From the NCBI RefSeq assembly GCF_000801105.2, contig NC_079515.1:29845407-29909406 (forward strand): a stretch of 64,000 nt of DNA, read 5' to 3'. Source of the DNA: Raphanus sativus. Taxonomy: Eukaryota; Streptophyta; Magnoliopsida; Brassicales; Brassicaceae. The position numbers were made by a program, and so were the translations under genes. Below, piece after piece: positions 34,252 to 49,000 of the stretch (the first letter of the stretch is position 1; each line of letters begins with the position of its first letter). Below the pieces are notes generated by a model. It was not told the DNA's origin and made no database searches. It saw only the letters and a program-made list of their open reading frames with translations.

Positions 34252-35559
34252 ATGGGGGACTCAGAAAACGCTAACCAACCTTCAAAGAAGAGAGGTGCCT
34301 TGAAGCAGCTGTCCCGTGAGAATCCAGACGATGATGATGACGACATTGGTTCAGCTGAACTTGAGAGTGGAACTTTCAAGAAGGCCCCTGATGAGGTCTT
34401 GGCAACTAGAAGAATTGTCAAAATCAAGCGCAAAGACCCATCATCTGCTGCACCACCAGCAGCCGCAACTTCCAACCCTTTCGCTGGAATTCAATTGCTC
34501 CCTCCTACCGCTGTGCCTGAGTCTAAAGTGGCTCCAGCTGAAGCCGTAGTTGAGGACAATCAAAAGGCAGCTGATACCGAAGACGGTGATGAAGTTGATA
34601 GTGAGAAGAAGGTTGATGTCAAAGATTCTACTGCTGGGGAAGAGCCTGAAAAGACTAAAGACAAGGATGATGAAAATGAGTGTGGAAAGACATCTGATGC
34701 TGGTGTAGACCAGACCGTCTCGGGTGTTAGCAACGCTGTGGAAGGAACTGATCAAACTGAGGATCCTCTTGAGAAGGTGGAATCAGGAGGTGGTGATCAG
34801 ACTGAGAGAAAAGAAAAAGAAGGCGAAGCAAGCGTTGAAGCAGAATCAGCAGATAAGAACGGTGATAATAATAATAATAATGGCTCCTTGAGTTCTTTCC
34901 AGCAGCATTCAAGTAGCAAAAACGCCTTCACCGGACTCGCCAGTACACAGTCTTCTGGATCTTCCTTCTCATTTGGTGTTGTGTCTCAGGATGGTTCAAC
35001 TGGTGGTTCTGGATCTCTCTTCGGCTTCGGCCTCTCAAACAGCTCCAACAGCAACCCACCTTCTTCCCTTTTCGGTGCATCTGGATCTTCCATTATCAAC
35101 AAGAGCGAAGGTACTGGGTTTCCTCCAAAGCAAGAGGTTTCCACAGAAACAGGAGAAGAGAACGAGAAAGTCGCCTTCTCAGCCGACTCGATTATGTTTG
35201 AATATCTTGACGGAGGGTGGAGAGAGCGCGGCAAAGGAGAAGTCAAGGTGAACGTTTCAAGCAATGGCGGTAAAGCAAGGCTGGTCATGAGAACTAAAGG
35301 AAACTACAGGTTGATCTTAAACGCGAGTCTTTACCCGGAGATGAAACTTGCAAGCATGGACAAGAAAGGAATCACATTCGCCTGTGTGAATAGTGAAGGC
35401 AGAGAAGGTCTCTCTACGTTTGCACTCAAGTTCAAAGATCCGACAATCGTTGAGGAGTTTCGTGTAGCTGTTGACAAACATAAAGACAGTAAGCCGGTAG
35501 AAACGGTTCCTCTACTGAAGACACCTGAGAACTCTCCAACAGCTACAGATGCTGCCTGA
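34252..35559 (+). CDS. NUP50: NUP50-type nucleoporin with Ran-binding domain
   Basis: One uninterrupted coding exon of 435 codons. The N-terminus has the NUP50 motif ([20 protein letters not shown], then [20 protein letters not shown]) that in the family contacts importin-alpha. The middle is acidic and low-complexity with short Asn and Gly/Phe stretches, including one FxFG-type site (SFSFG) and SLFGFG/SLFG repeats. Residues about 304-415 form a RanBD1 domain ([35 protein letters not shown]). The family works at the nuclear basket, helping importin-alpha/beta cargo release and recycling with RanGTP. It is probably the counterpart of At1g52380. Only Ran binding and nuclear-pore association are inferred from domains. 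Confidence 0.92.
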   Translation: MGDSENANQPSKKRGALKQLSRENPDDDDDDIGSAELESGTFKKAPDEVLATRRIVKIKRKDPSSAAPPAAATSNPFAGIQLLPPTAVPESKVAPAEAVVEDNQKAADTEDGDEVDSEKKVDVKDSTAGEEPEKTKDKDDENECGKTSDAGVDQTVSGVSNAVEGTDQTEDPLEKVESGGGDQTERKEKEGEASVEAESADKNGDNNNNNGSLSSFQQHSSSKNAFTGLASTQSSGSSFSFGVVSQDGSTGGSGSLFGFGLSNSSNSNPPSSLFGASGSSIINKSEGTGFPPKQEVSTETGEENEKVAFSADSIMFEYLDGGWRERGKGEVKVNVSSNGGKARLVMRTKGNYRLILNASLYPEMKLASMDKKGITFACVNSEGREGLSTFALKFKDPTIVEEFRVAVDKHKDSKPVETVPLLKTPENSPTATDAA

Positions 35560-36965
35560 AGAGAAAGGTAAAAGAAAAACATTAAGAAACACTTCCTCTT
35601 TGCCTTTTGTGTCTTTACTTTCAAGTAGTTGAATTTTGAGGCAGAGAAAACTAGAGATTTGAAGAAGTTTGTTGTTGTTGTTTTCATTTTCAAGAGTTGT
35701 TGAGACTTTCTGGTTGGCATAAGACTTAAAACCTCTTTATATGAACCATTTGTTTCATATATATATATATATATATCTGCTTCCGGTTTCACAATTTGAT
35801 CTGGTTTTGTATGAGGCTCCCAAATGATTCAGTTGGATTCTTGAGTGTTTCGAATGAAGACTATAGCATCTTTCAAAATTTGTAGTTGGTACACAAAGGT
35901 TCAGTTATAGTTGTTCCACGAACGCCTCAATTACATTGTTTCATTAACCTGGGATAATGTTGTGGGTTTTCTTCAAATTGAACAATATTTTTTTTTAAAG
36001 AAATTTTATTTCACTTTAGAAATTTATTTTTTTTCTCTTTCTACGTTTAACATATTAAATAATATCTGTAGAATTTAGAAGTTGGTTGGTTCCAAAAAAT
36101 CTCAGTGATAGGTGTGGGTGTCTCCATCGGAACAGTGGGGCTAATGATTCTCTAGACAACAAATATTTTCTAGCTTTATATCCTTCAGAGAGGAAAATCA
36201 TTAATGATTTTATTGATCTTTTTCAATGACATTTACAACATGGCAAGTGAATTGTTTTTTTCTCATTGTCTACAATAATGCAAAATTCCCTTTGGTGGAC
36301 CGGTCCCATCATTAACTCCATTTGTTCTAAAATGAAATAACTCCAAAATGAAAAACACTGCACACAATAGATTTTAGTTTTTGAGTATTTTGTTAGAACA
36401 TCTCTACGACACCTTATTATTATTATAAAAGATTTTGTTCTCTAGCATACTTTTTATATTTTTAACATCCGAATTTTATTTGCTTTTTTCATATTGAATA
36501 TGTAAGTTCAGATGTAAAAAGAAGAAGAAGCAAATTGCATAAAAATATCTATTATTTTTAGACGCAATAGATAGAAAGTAGAAATATACTTTGGAGGCAC
36601 CAAGCCACCAAGTACATCCAAAACTAAAAAATTAGACTGCAAAGTATAAGCTATCATCACTTAATTACAATTATAAAATGATGTCATATTATATACATAT
36701 ATATTTCTGAATTTTCATTATGATAAATAATTAGATATTTTGATTTGGTGTGTCAATTGTAAATTACGTTTTAGTACCAAGATCGCATCATCTAATTTAA
36801 TAAAATTTGCAAAATAATACTTCTACGAAATATTTATAATACATTTTCTATATAAAAAGTTGGCGCTAAGTTTCTAGAATTTCATTTGTAAATTGAATTT
36901 CTGTCCAGAATGCCTTAACCTCCTAGTTAACAACAAAATAAATAAATAAATTTCAATCGTGCATA
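35560..36965. other. NUP50 3' flank and AT-rich intergenic DNA
   Basis: It includes the likely NUP50 3' UTR and an (AT)n run at 35757-35776. No gene is seen. Confidence 0.45.
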
Positions 36966-37244
36966 TATGGCCGGTTTATGAGGGAGGACGGTCAGTGCAA
37001 CCAGTCCGGGATCCGCTCCAAATTTAATTATATTAAAGGCTTTAATTAGCGTGTCGGGGTTTAGATTTGGACAGTATTAAACACATAATATCACATAATT
37101 TCTAGCTAAAATTCAAATAGAAATAATTATCTGCTGCTTGAGTTAAAAAGAACTCACAAAAGCAAAATATTTTGACAAAACTAACTAGTTATAGAGACCA
37201 AAAAAATTTGCCCAAGGTCCTCCGTCAGTGTTAAGCCGGCCCTG
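36966..37244. mobile_element. 279-bp non-autonomous hAT-like element
   Basis: An 8-bp direct repeat CGTGCATA flanks it (36958-36965 and 37245-37252). The left end TATGGCCGGTTTATGAGGGA and the right end, reverse-complemented (CAGGGCCGGCTTAACACTGA), share GGCCGGYTTA. An inner GAGGACGGTCAGTG/CACTGACGGAGGAC pair matches in inverted orientation. An 8-bp duplication and short CAGGGCCGG-type ends are hAT hallmarks. There is no coding capacity. Confidence 0.75.
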
Positions 37245-37252
37245 CGTGCATA

Positions 37253-38670
37253 TGGTGAATTTATGTCTTATTAGTATCCCAAATTATTTAAGAAGGCAAC
37301 ACTTATCTATTTGAAGAAAAGGAAACTCATGTCTCCATGCTTCGTGTAACACTTTATTTTGATATGCAGTGTTAGATAAGGTTACAGATATATCACTTTG
37401 GAATCATTTATTCCACCAAACTTTTAGATACATCCATCCATCATATAATATAATTTATAAATACATATGAAAATACAAAGTTTGTGAAATGACTACATTG
37501 CTCTTCTAACTAAAAAGAGAGTAGAGCTTTTGTTTGGGCACGTTTTTTTCCTCTTCTCGTGGTGGTTAATACAATGTAACTAACCAATGATTTTGTCACA
37601 TTATTTCTTATTTCACAAATGTACTCTCTACCTCTTGGACCGTCGGACAAAGTTCCAAAAACATACCAGATTTTTTATACGAGGATATTCAATTGCCAAA
37701 TAATTATTTGTTTAGTTGTTATCAAGATATCATGTAACTACAGATTGTGGGAGTATTTTTGACGTTGATTAAAAAAGGGAGTATTTTTGACCTTTTGCGT
37801 AAACTTAGTTTTTTTTTTGGTTTTACATGGGTTTAATTACAACATCTTGAGTGGATCTGGTTAGAACACTTAAATCAAATTAAATGAGACTAGAGTGAGT
37901 CACAATAACCTGATAGATCCGGTTAAAATCTAGTCTTCAAAAGAGGAGCCATAGTTCCTGAATCAGGAACTTGGAAATAATACCAAACTGGTTCCTGAGT
38001 ATACGAAGAACCCCTCGTGGTTATAGTAAGTTAACGCACTTGTGCTTGTGAACTTGTGGTGATTGGTATGATTAAATCAGAATAATATAGCAAATAACTA
38101 TACATGCGATGTATGTCCGCTTGTATGAACAGATAAGAGTGTCTAATTCAAACTATGAACAACCGGATCTATTTAATGCGGGTTAGCAAATCCACATAGA
38201 TTAATCGGTCCGGACTCGGTCCGCGGGACTTCCCATTCCAATGACTATCACAAAAGAAACTATACATGCAATGTGAAAGCTTCCAATATATAGGTGCTAC
38301 AGTCTCATTTAAAAATCTTATAGTATATGAGTCAAAAGTAAATTACCGTATTATAAGCAAGTAACAAGACTTATAATGAAAAGCAAAACTAGACTTATAA
38401 TGACTGGCACTCGTAAATAATAATAGAAAACGGTTTCTTTTTGTTTCCGGACCCTTGTAACGAAGAAACACGTTTTTTTTGTTTAATTTAAAATTGAACC
38501 TAACTTAAATTTCGACACGCACTTATGATGACGGTACTGAAATCACATTGAATACACAACACTAGTAGCACTTACAGAACACTGTATATAAACACCATCA
38601 CTCCTTCACTTCATCTTCACCAATTAACTCAACCAGTGTTTAGAGTGAAAGAGAAGGAGAGAAACACAAA
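37253..38670. promoter_or_regulatory. BGLU18 upstream region with TATA box
   Basis: TATATAAAC at 38585-38593 lies about 80 bp before the start codon, a good TATA position for the CACCATCACTCC leader that follows. Upstream is AT-rich intergenic DNA. No individual transcription-factor site is claimed. Confidence 0.55.
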
Positions 38671-41307
<2,637 letters not shown>

Positions 41308-41940
41308 GATCAAGAATCCAAATCCTGAATCCTCTGAAGAATAAGTTAACGTATTGCAAGGGTCTTGTTATTGAGGATTACTATCTGTTTTGTGTGTATT
41401 ATGGATCATCTTTATCGTTTTTATCTATGTTTTCTTTCATGTTAGCCAGGCTTGAGGTTCTGTAGTAGTCATCGTATTAATAAGATGTTGTTTACGTCAA
41501 CAAAATAATATGGTGTTGCCTCCTTTTTAGTTCGTTTTATAATAATAACTTAAATCTTAAATTAATTCAAAGAAGAAAGCTGATGTACAAGATATGTGAC
41601 TCTATTTTCAAGTAATATCAAAATTCTCATCGTGAAAAGAAAGAAAAAATTGAAGCTTGTATATGATTTTTTTTGTTGAGAAACATGAATGCTGAAACTC
41701 CATGGCTCTCGCAAGCTGAAACTGAAGCTGTTTATCTCGAATAGAACCACATCGCCTGATCTCCATGGAGCCACTACATACCAATATCCAATACTCCCCC
41801 TGATACTATATATTCCTTTCAAGAACTATTGAAAATATATCAACTTGTGTTGCTATATAGAAAGGTTAAAAAGTAAATTAATCTCTGATTTCCTTCATAG
41901 TACAAAGTTGGCTACAATGCAAAAGGTGAATCAATAGCTT
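41308..41940. other. BGLU18 3' flank, no gene seen
   Basis: It holds the presumed 3' UTR of BGLU18 and AT-rich DNA up to the MITE at 41944. Confidence 0.4.
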
Positions 41941-41943
41941 ATA

Positions 41944-42209
41944 CTCCCTCCGTTCCTAAAAAATAGATGTTCTAGAAAAAATTTGTTTCAAAAAAATAGA
42001 TATTTTATATTTTCAATACAATTTTTGTTAATTAATAATGAAAAATTGTGAAGTTCAAAAATATTAATTATAATTTGTAAAATCTTATTGGTTTAAAAGT
42101 ATAGGAAATATAAAATTACAGAAAACAATGCATTTATAGCTAAATTTTAATATGTTTTATTAAAAAATGTGAAAATTCTAAAACATCTATCTTTTTGAAA
42201 CAGATAAAG
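41944..42209. mobile_element. MITE with CTCCCTCCGTTCC ends
   Basis: The left end CTCCCTCCGTTCCTAAAAAA, then TAGATGTTCTAG, is mirrored at the right end by (reverse complement) CTTTATCTGTTTCAAAAAGA, then TAGATGTTTTAG. TA flanks both sides (41942-41943 and 42210-42211). It is 266 bp and non-coding, of the widespread plant Stowaway/mariner-like terminal class. Confidence 0.75.
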
Positions 42210-42747
42210 TATTTATTTACTAGTTTAAATTACCATATTACAATACTTTTGCTTACTAAAATCAGTAACAATTAATTCAACTGTAAAAGCTGACCAGCAA
42301 TAATATTTTGATTTATGGTTGTAAATCTTTTCTTGTGAACGTGGATCTACTACGATGTTGAAATTCGTGAAAATCGAAGGTGACTACAAAAAAAACTTAA
42401 ATTCTGCTACGAAACTTTTATATTTTTGATTTTTAGAAAAATTGTTTAAGCTTTTAATTTTTATTTACAAGAAATTACATTTCCCTAGTTTTAGAGAACC
42501 AGAAACTAAAAACACTTGGACAAATGCATGATATTCAAGTGTAAACTTCGTTATTCTTTTACAAAAAAAAAAAAACTTCGTTATCCTAATTGGATAACCT
42601 TTATGAGAATTGTTTTAATTTAAGTGTGTGGTTGTTATTATGCATGATATAATAATATGTTTAAAGATTTTAATATTATGAACTATACACAAAAAAAAAA
42701 ACACTATACACGACTTCTGGATAAAATGCATTACATTTTTTGGAACA

Positions 42748-42863
42748 AAATAAAGCAACCACTTAGCTTTCAAAAAAATAAAATAAAGCAACCACTTCTT
42801 TTTGTGAAACAAATAAAGCAACCACTTAGTTTGTCAAAAAAAAAAAATAAAGCAACCACTTAA
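42748..42863. repeat. Four-copy array of AATAAAGCAACCACTT
   Basis: TAAAGCAACCACTT starts at 42751, 42784, 42814 and 42848, so the copies are 30-34 bp apart with A-rich or T-rich spacers of uneven length. It looks like a decaying minisatellite. A frame across it gives a repetitive KQPL-rich peptide with no start context. Confidence 0.8.
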
Positions 42864-42939
42864 AAGGGTCAAATAAACCATCATATATATAGGGACGTTT
42901 CTTTTATGACTAGCGGAGAGCTCAATTATTAAGTTTATA

Positions 42940-44109
42940 CTAGATTTTGATCCGCGTTTTTAAAGCGCGGATTTATTTTCCTTTATTTTTTCTAAATTGA
43001 CAAATATTTAGTAAATGTCATATTTTCATATATTTGTTTTTTATAAAAGACTTAAGTTTTTTATCTTTCTTTATCGTGTTTCATTTTAAATGAGTATAGG
43101 CCTGAGTAAAATATTCGGACCCGAAGAAACAATCCGAAACCGACCCAAAAATCAGGATCCCGAACCCGATTAGACCCGGGGTAGATATTCGAATGAGTTC
43201 TAAATTGTTGTATCCGAAGAACCGGTCCCAAATCCGACTCGAACCGAGAACCGAATGAGTATCCGAAGATATCCGAAATGTGAATATATATCTTAAAATA
43301 TATGTTTTAATTATATTTATAATTATTTTAATATTTTTAAATTAATATTATAAGTTAACTATAGTAGTTATTTTCGGTACTTTTGAGTATTTTTGTGTAA
43401 AATATGATAGTTTGAATAAAAGTTTACCCAAAAAACTGTATAGAATAGATATTTTTGGTTACTTTTGAGTAATTTGGATACAAAAATTTGAACCGAATCA
43501 GATACTTTGGTTACTTTGAGTAAAATAACCGAACCCGTTTTAGATACTTTGGTTATCTGGTTAATTTTCAGATTCTTATGCATGAGAACTGAACCCATCC
43601 GGACCCGGAAAGATCCGACTCGAACCCGACTCGAAATTTTATAATACCCGAATGGGATTTAATTTCAAAATCCAAAAAACCCGATACTCGAAAGAACCGA
43701 TCCGTACCCTAATGGTATAACTCTGATAAATTAATTTTATGTGGTTAATTTTTTAAATAAAAAATTTATATACTTTTAATAAAGATTTATACTTTTCAAT
43801 GAAAAATTCAAAATTTTTTATGAATGCTTAAATTATGTTAAAGAAAAGAAAAAACATAATAATTAAGTGATTAATTTTTGTTCACTACACAAAATATTAA
43901 GAATGATTTTAAAAAAAAAGGCAGTGGGCTGATTTCTTAATCGGTCCAAGAAAGATCTGATGTCGGTAGTGGGCTAAATAAAAAAAAATGATCCAATATA
44001 GATGTGTTATTAATATTACTTAATTGCTCTTAATGAAATATGTAATGTTTGTTAAGAAAATGATATTTTTAGTAAAAAACACAATAGGATTTTTTTTTAA
44101 TAGTATAGA
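42940..44109 (-). mobile_element. Non-autonomous Helitron, minus strand
   Basis: On the minus strand it starts TCTATACTATTAAAAAAAAA at 44109 and ends with the hairpin TCCGCGCTTTAAAAACGCGGA followed by TCAAAATCTAG at 42940. The flanking bases are A (42939) and T (44110) on the plus strand, fitting insertion between A and T. It is 1,170 bp with no transposase. Its middle (about 43095-43735) is a GAACCC/CCGAA-rich degenerate array like that at 22215-22895. Confidence 0.8.
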
Positions 44110-44639
44110 TTTTGGTCGATCTGAATCATAGTGGGACATTACAACTGTTTCATTCCGAGTGTACTGTTGTTACACCATAGAATGGTAGAAACCAAATAAT
44201 TAAGAAATTATGTTTTAGTAAAATAGAAATTGCATGCTCTACACACAACTTATACCATACTTTGGTTAATAGTTACCAAACTTGTTCCATCATGGACAGT
44301 TTATTAATTTGATTATTTTTGGGTTTCAAACCAATTGACTTTTAATAAAAAAAAGATTACGAAAATCAAATCCACATTAATCCACTCGATATGATAAAAT
44401 ATGAATTTGTTCAGACTAAGAATTTATAATGTTAAAATTTAGACCAGAAAATAATTTATAATGTTCTTTGTATCATTGATAAGATTTTAAAATATTCTTT
44501 TTAAAATCACAACAAAATCGTTTTATGAACGGTGGTGAATTGTACTATGCTTTTTAATGTATTTTTACTATGGCTTATGTTTCAAAATTTCTATCATTTT
44601 CCGCCTTTTAAATTTATAAACACGATATTTTAACTAGAT

Positions 44640-44800
44640 ATATAGGTTTTTAATCACGTGTTAGTGGTCGGGTGGTATCATAACGTTCCAGCGTTACTAA
44701 GTAAGATGAGTTTGGATCCGCCTACACTCATATATTTCTATATATGGCCACCGGTGATTTAGTATTCTCTCGCCGGAGAGTGGTTTATCGTTTTTCTTAG
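44640..44800 (+). repeat. Possible SINE-like segment
   Basis: GTGTTAGTGGTCGGGTGG resembles a pol III A-box region, and about 45 bp later GAGTTTGGATCCGCC resembles a degenerate B box. A T-rich stretch follows. The boundaries are not clear. It could also be unrelated sequence. Confidence 0.25.
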
Positions 44801-45596
44801 ATATATAGATTTTTTTGCATCATTGCATATATAGTACTGGGACTATGACAGCATGTTTTGTGCGCAATCTAACCTACAATATTTTTTAAAAGGTTTGAAT
44901 CTGACCTGCAACATACAAGCACACAAATTACTTAATATTACGTAGTAAGCATATTGTTTAACCAAAAAACTCACGTTGTAAAAATATTATAAAATAAACT
45001 ACACTATTTCAAAAGGTATAGTAATACATGTTCTAATAAGTTGATCAACAATAAAACTTTTCGTTATACGTTTAAGATACACTCTATAAGTACTATAAAA
45101 CATGTTATAAAAATACTTGGTTAAAAACACACTTGTTTTTAGTGTTTATTTTTTCCAACTAGTATTTATTTTAATATTTCAGTAATAATATGAAAATCTC
45201 TAAACAATAAGATCGTTAATTTAAATGGCAGAAGTATAAAAACATATTTTTGATGCAACATGAATTAAGTACATAAGAATTCATTAGAATTCTAAAAACC
45301 TCTAAGAATTTAATCTACCAATAGCTTCTCCTAGTTATGGACATCACATCAAATTTAATTCATTCTAATGATGTCGCGATTAAAACCCAAGTTGATTAGA
45401 GTGCGGTGATAAACTCACGTACGCGCGCGTTGTCTCTGTCTCATATATGTCCAAGGAATATACCAGTAAAATTAGTAATGCATACGTATCACAACATGAC
45501 ACATTTTCCACGTTGAAACGATCCTCTACCGGTATTAGTTAATTGTTCACTCTTGAATGCCAGAGAACACGGTAGGTATAAAATAATAAAGTTATA

Positions 45597-45717
45597 TAAC
45601 TATCACATAAAACCTGAACATGGTGTAAATTTTATAAAGTTATTATAACTATCACATAAAACCTGAACATGGTGTAAATTTTATAAAGTTATTATAACAG
45701 TTATAATAACTTTATAA
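45597..45717. repeat. 49-bp tandem duplication ending in a 37-bp palindrome
   Basis: The segment starting TAACTATCACATAAAACCTG is present twice in direct contact (45597-45645 and 45646-45694). The second copy overlaps an exact inverted repeat with 18-bp arms (45681-45698 and 45700-45717) around one central A. It lies 300 bp upstream of the TSA1 start codon. Confidence 0.85.
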
Positions 45718-46011
45718 TATAACTATCATATCAAATTGAATGTAAATATTAAAAATGAATAAAAAGTTCTAAGTTCAATCCCAATAGGGTGAGTGAATAG
45801 ATTCGTTTAGCTCTAGTGAGTTTAGATTATTTTATGCATCTGTTTAGTTTTACAACTTACCGCACACCCAACACACCATATGAGTTCTCTAGAAGAGCCA
45901 TGAGAAAGAAAAAAAACACACGTTTGAGTTAGTTACAACTATTTTGTATATATTAAAAAAACGTTTCCACTGCCCATATGCTTTCTTCAAGCTAAACGAT
46001 TTCGACCTGTA

Positions 46012-49000
46012 ATGAAGATATCGGCCATGAGAATGAATTTTCTTGTTCTGAGTTTGTCTCTGTGTCTTGTTCTTTCAAGCTTCCATGACGTTTCTTGTCA
46101 GGTAACACACAAACCATGTACCTTTATTTTTTCTGCTTCTTTCAAAAAAGAAAAAAATGATTCATTTGGTGTTTTCTTAGGATGATGGTGCTGCTAGTAG
46201 ATTGAATCACTTGGACCTAATAGAACGTGAATACCAAGGTAAAGATAATACCTAGAATTATCAAGATTCTCCCTCTATTTTTGTTTTCTTGGACTGATTT
46301 GTTTTTGAATTGCAGATAGTGTCAATGCTCTTCAAGGAAAGGAAGATAAAGATCAGTGTAAAATCTCTTTCTCTCTCTCTGCCTCTTTATTGTTTCTTTC
46401 TCAGTTCTGTTTTCTTAAGCTTCTGTGTTTCCTTGTGTCTTCAGCGTCAGATATAGTGACTGAGAACCAGAAGAACACTACAGTGACTGATCAGAAGACT
46501 ATTTCTCTGTCTCTGTCTGATGAATCTGAGGGTACTGCTCTCAGTGATTCAGTTGATAACTCACCCCAGGTTAGGATTCAGATTTGAATGATGAATCTTG
46601 CCTAAAAGGCTTCTGCAAAGTTAGTTTCATTGTAGAATTAAAAGGGCCTTTTGTCTTCTTTTGTGTTTAGGTTGGAGCTGTAAGTGATGAAAGTGTTGAA
46701 CGTTCGAGTCTGCTGGATGAAATAGAACTTGAATTTGAAGGTGTGTTTAGATCTTAATATCTCTATATCTTATAGTGATTGTGTTTATGGTTTTATAGGT
46801 TGAATCAGGAAAGGTCCTTCTAAAGATAGAAACTCAAATCTTTGTTAGAGTCCATAAATAGTTAGAAGTTGGTGTTTAGTAAAAGTGATTGTTTCTTGAT
46901 TAATTGCAGCCCATCTCAATGGTCTTAACCAAGCTGCATCTGATGGTCTCAAGGATGAATCCAAGGACAGTGAAGAATTATGTATGAATAGCTTTTCCTT
47001 TTACTCTTTTTTTTTTAAAAAAAATAATATAAATACTTTGTTTTTTCATGAATTGATTTTTGCTGAGGTGATTGTTATCTGCCTCTTGTTTCAGCTGCTG
47101 AAAGACAGAAGATGTTGGAAGAAATTGAACAAGATTTTGAAGGTATCTCATAGCTTCAATCCATATGGTTATAGTTTAGTTTCTATGAACCTCACTTATA
47201 AAACTCTCTTCTTTTGCTTCTCTTACTTGCAGCTGCTTCAACTAGTTTGAAACAACTAAAGACTGATGAAGGAAATGATGAAGAACAATGTAAAAACCTC
47301 TTCCTCTCTTACTTTGTTTTTGTGATTCAGTTGTAAACCTTCACTGATGCAGCAAGCATATGTGTCCTTGTCACAGCTGCACAGAGACAAAGTTTGCTGG
47401 AAGAGATTGAACGCGAATTTGAAAGTATTATTCTCAACATACCTACCCTTTGTGTTCCTGTCTTTTTGAGTAATTCCTCTGCTATGGAATCTTGAATCTA
47501 AAAAGAGTTTGTTTTGTCCTCTGTTTCACTTGTAACTTGTAGCTGCTACAAAACATCTTGAACAACTAAAGGTTAATGACTTTACTGGGGACAAAGATAA
47601 TGAAGAACAATGTACTAAACATCTTCCCTCTTAGATTCGCTCTTAACCTTTGTCTTGGCTTTAGCATTTTGTAAATGGTTTTGTGTCTCTTTGTTACAGC
47701 TGCAAAGAGAAAAAGTATGCTTGAAGAGATCGAACGCGAGTTTGAAGGTATGAGTCGACACACCGTTACTCTCTGTTCCTATTAGTTAAACAAAATGTGA
47801 GTAATGGTAAAATGAGTGTAATTATTCATTTTCTGTTTACAGCCGCTATTGAAGGCCTTGAAGAACTGAAGGTTTCTGATTCTACCGGAAGCAAGGATGA
47901 TGAAGAACAATGTAAAGTCTCATGATCTTTTTATGTATTTCTCTCATCCATTGTCTCTGAAGCTGCTTCTACTTCTTGTTGCTACAGCTGCAAAACGACT
48001 AAGTATGCTTGAAGAGATAGAAAAAGAGTTTGAAGGTACTAACTGTCTTAAACAGGTTTTATCTTTCACCAAGAAAAGTTCCATGTTACTTAAAAAGTGT
48101 ATGTTTCTGTGTTCTGTTTTTTCATAGCTGCTACAAAAGGTCTTGAACAACTCATGGTTAATGATTCAACCGGGGTCAAAGTTGAAGAAGAACAAGGTAC
48201 ACTGTCCCATCTTCTTTACATTTACCCTTTTTCCTGCATATGGTTTTCTTGATCTTGCTGTTAAACAGATGCAAAGAGACAGAGTATATTAGAAGAGATC
48301 GAACGTGATTTCCAAGGTATCTTCCACTTAACGTTTACTGGTCTTAACTTAGTTCATATTACATCTCTGAGAGCTTTTTCTCTTTACAGCTGCTACAGAT
48401 AGCCTTAAGCAACTTCAAGTTGAAAGCTCCAGCCAAGACACAGAACAAAGTAAAACACTCTTCTCTTCTCATCTTCTTTTCTTTCCCTCTAGGGTAACAG
48501 TCTGAGACAAGTTTTGATGTATTTTTACAGCTGCAAAGAGACAAAGTATGCTTGATGAAATTGAACGTGACTTTGAAGGTAATCTTATGATCAAATGCAA
48601 TACAACCAAACATGGTGAACATCATTTTAAGAATGTGTCTATCTATGTTTACTTGCAGCTGCTACACGTGATCTTAAACAACTAAATGAGTTCACTCATG
48701 ATGATCAATGTAATATACTCATAAACTTGTGTTTCTTTATGTTTTTGTCACAGATGCAAAGAGAAAGAGTATGGTTGAAGAGATGGAACGTGAGTTTGAA
48801 GGTATCTCAACATATCATTATTTGTCTAATTTAGCTCATTTTCTTCACATGAAAAATCTTGAACATGTTCAATATTTTACTTGCAGATGCTATTCAAGGT
48901 CTTCAACAGATAAAATCTGATGATTCCAGAAACAATGAAGAACAATGTAAACTCTCTTCTTCTCTTCCACAATCTTCTCATGCAAAACATTCAAACCCTA

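Noticed and set aside
34441..35792. Antisense frames over NUP50
   Set aside because: They are shadows of the NUP50 coding frame, with no homology and an excess of serine and phenylalanine from the opposite strand.
42748..42863. CRISPR-like spacing of four direct repeats
   Set aside because: This is a plant nuclear window, the repeats are short, the spacers are homopolymer-rich, and no cas gene or leader exists.
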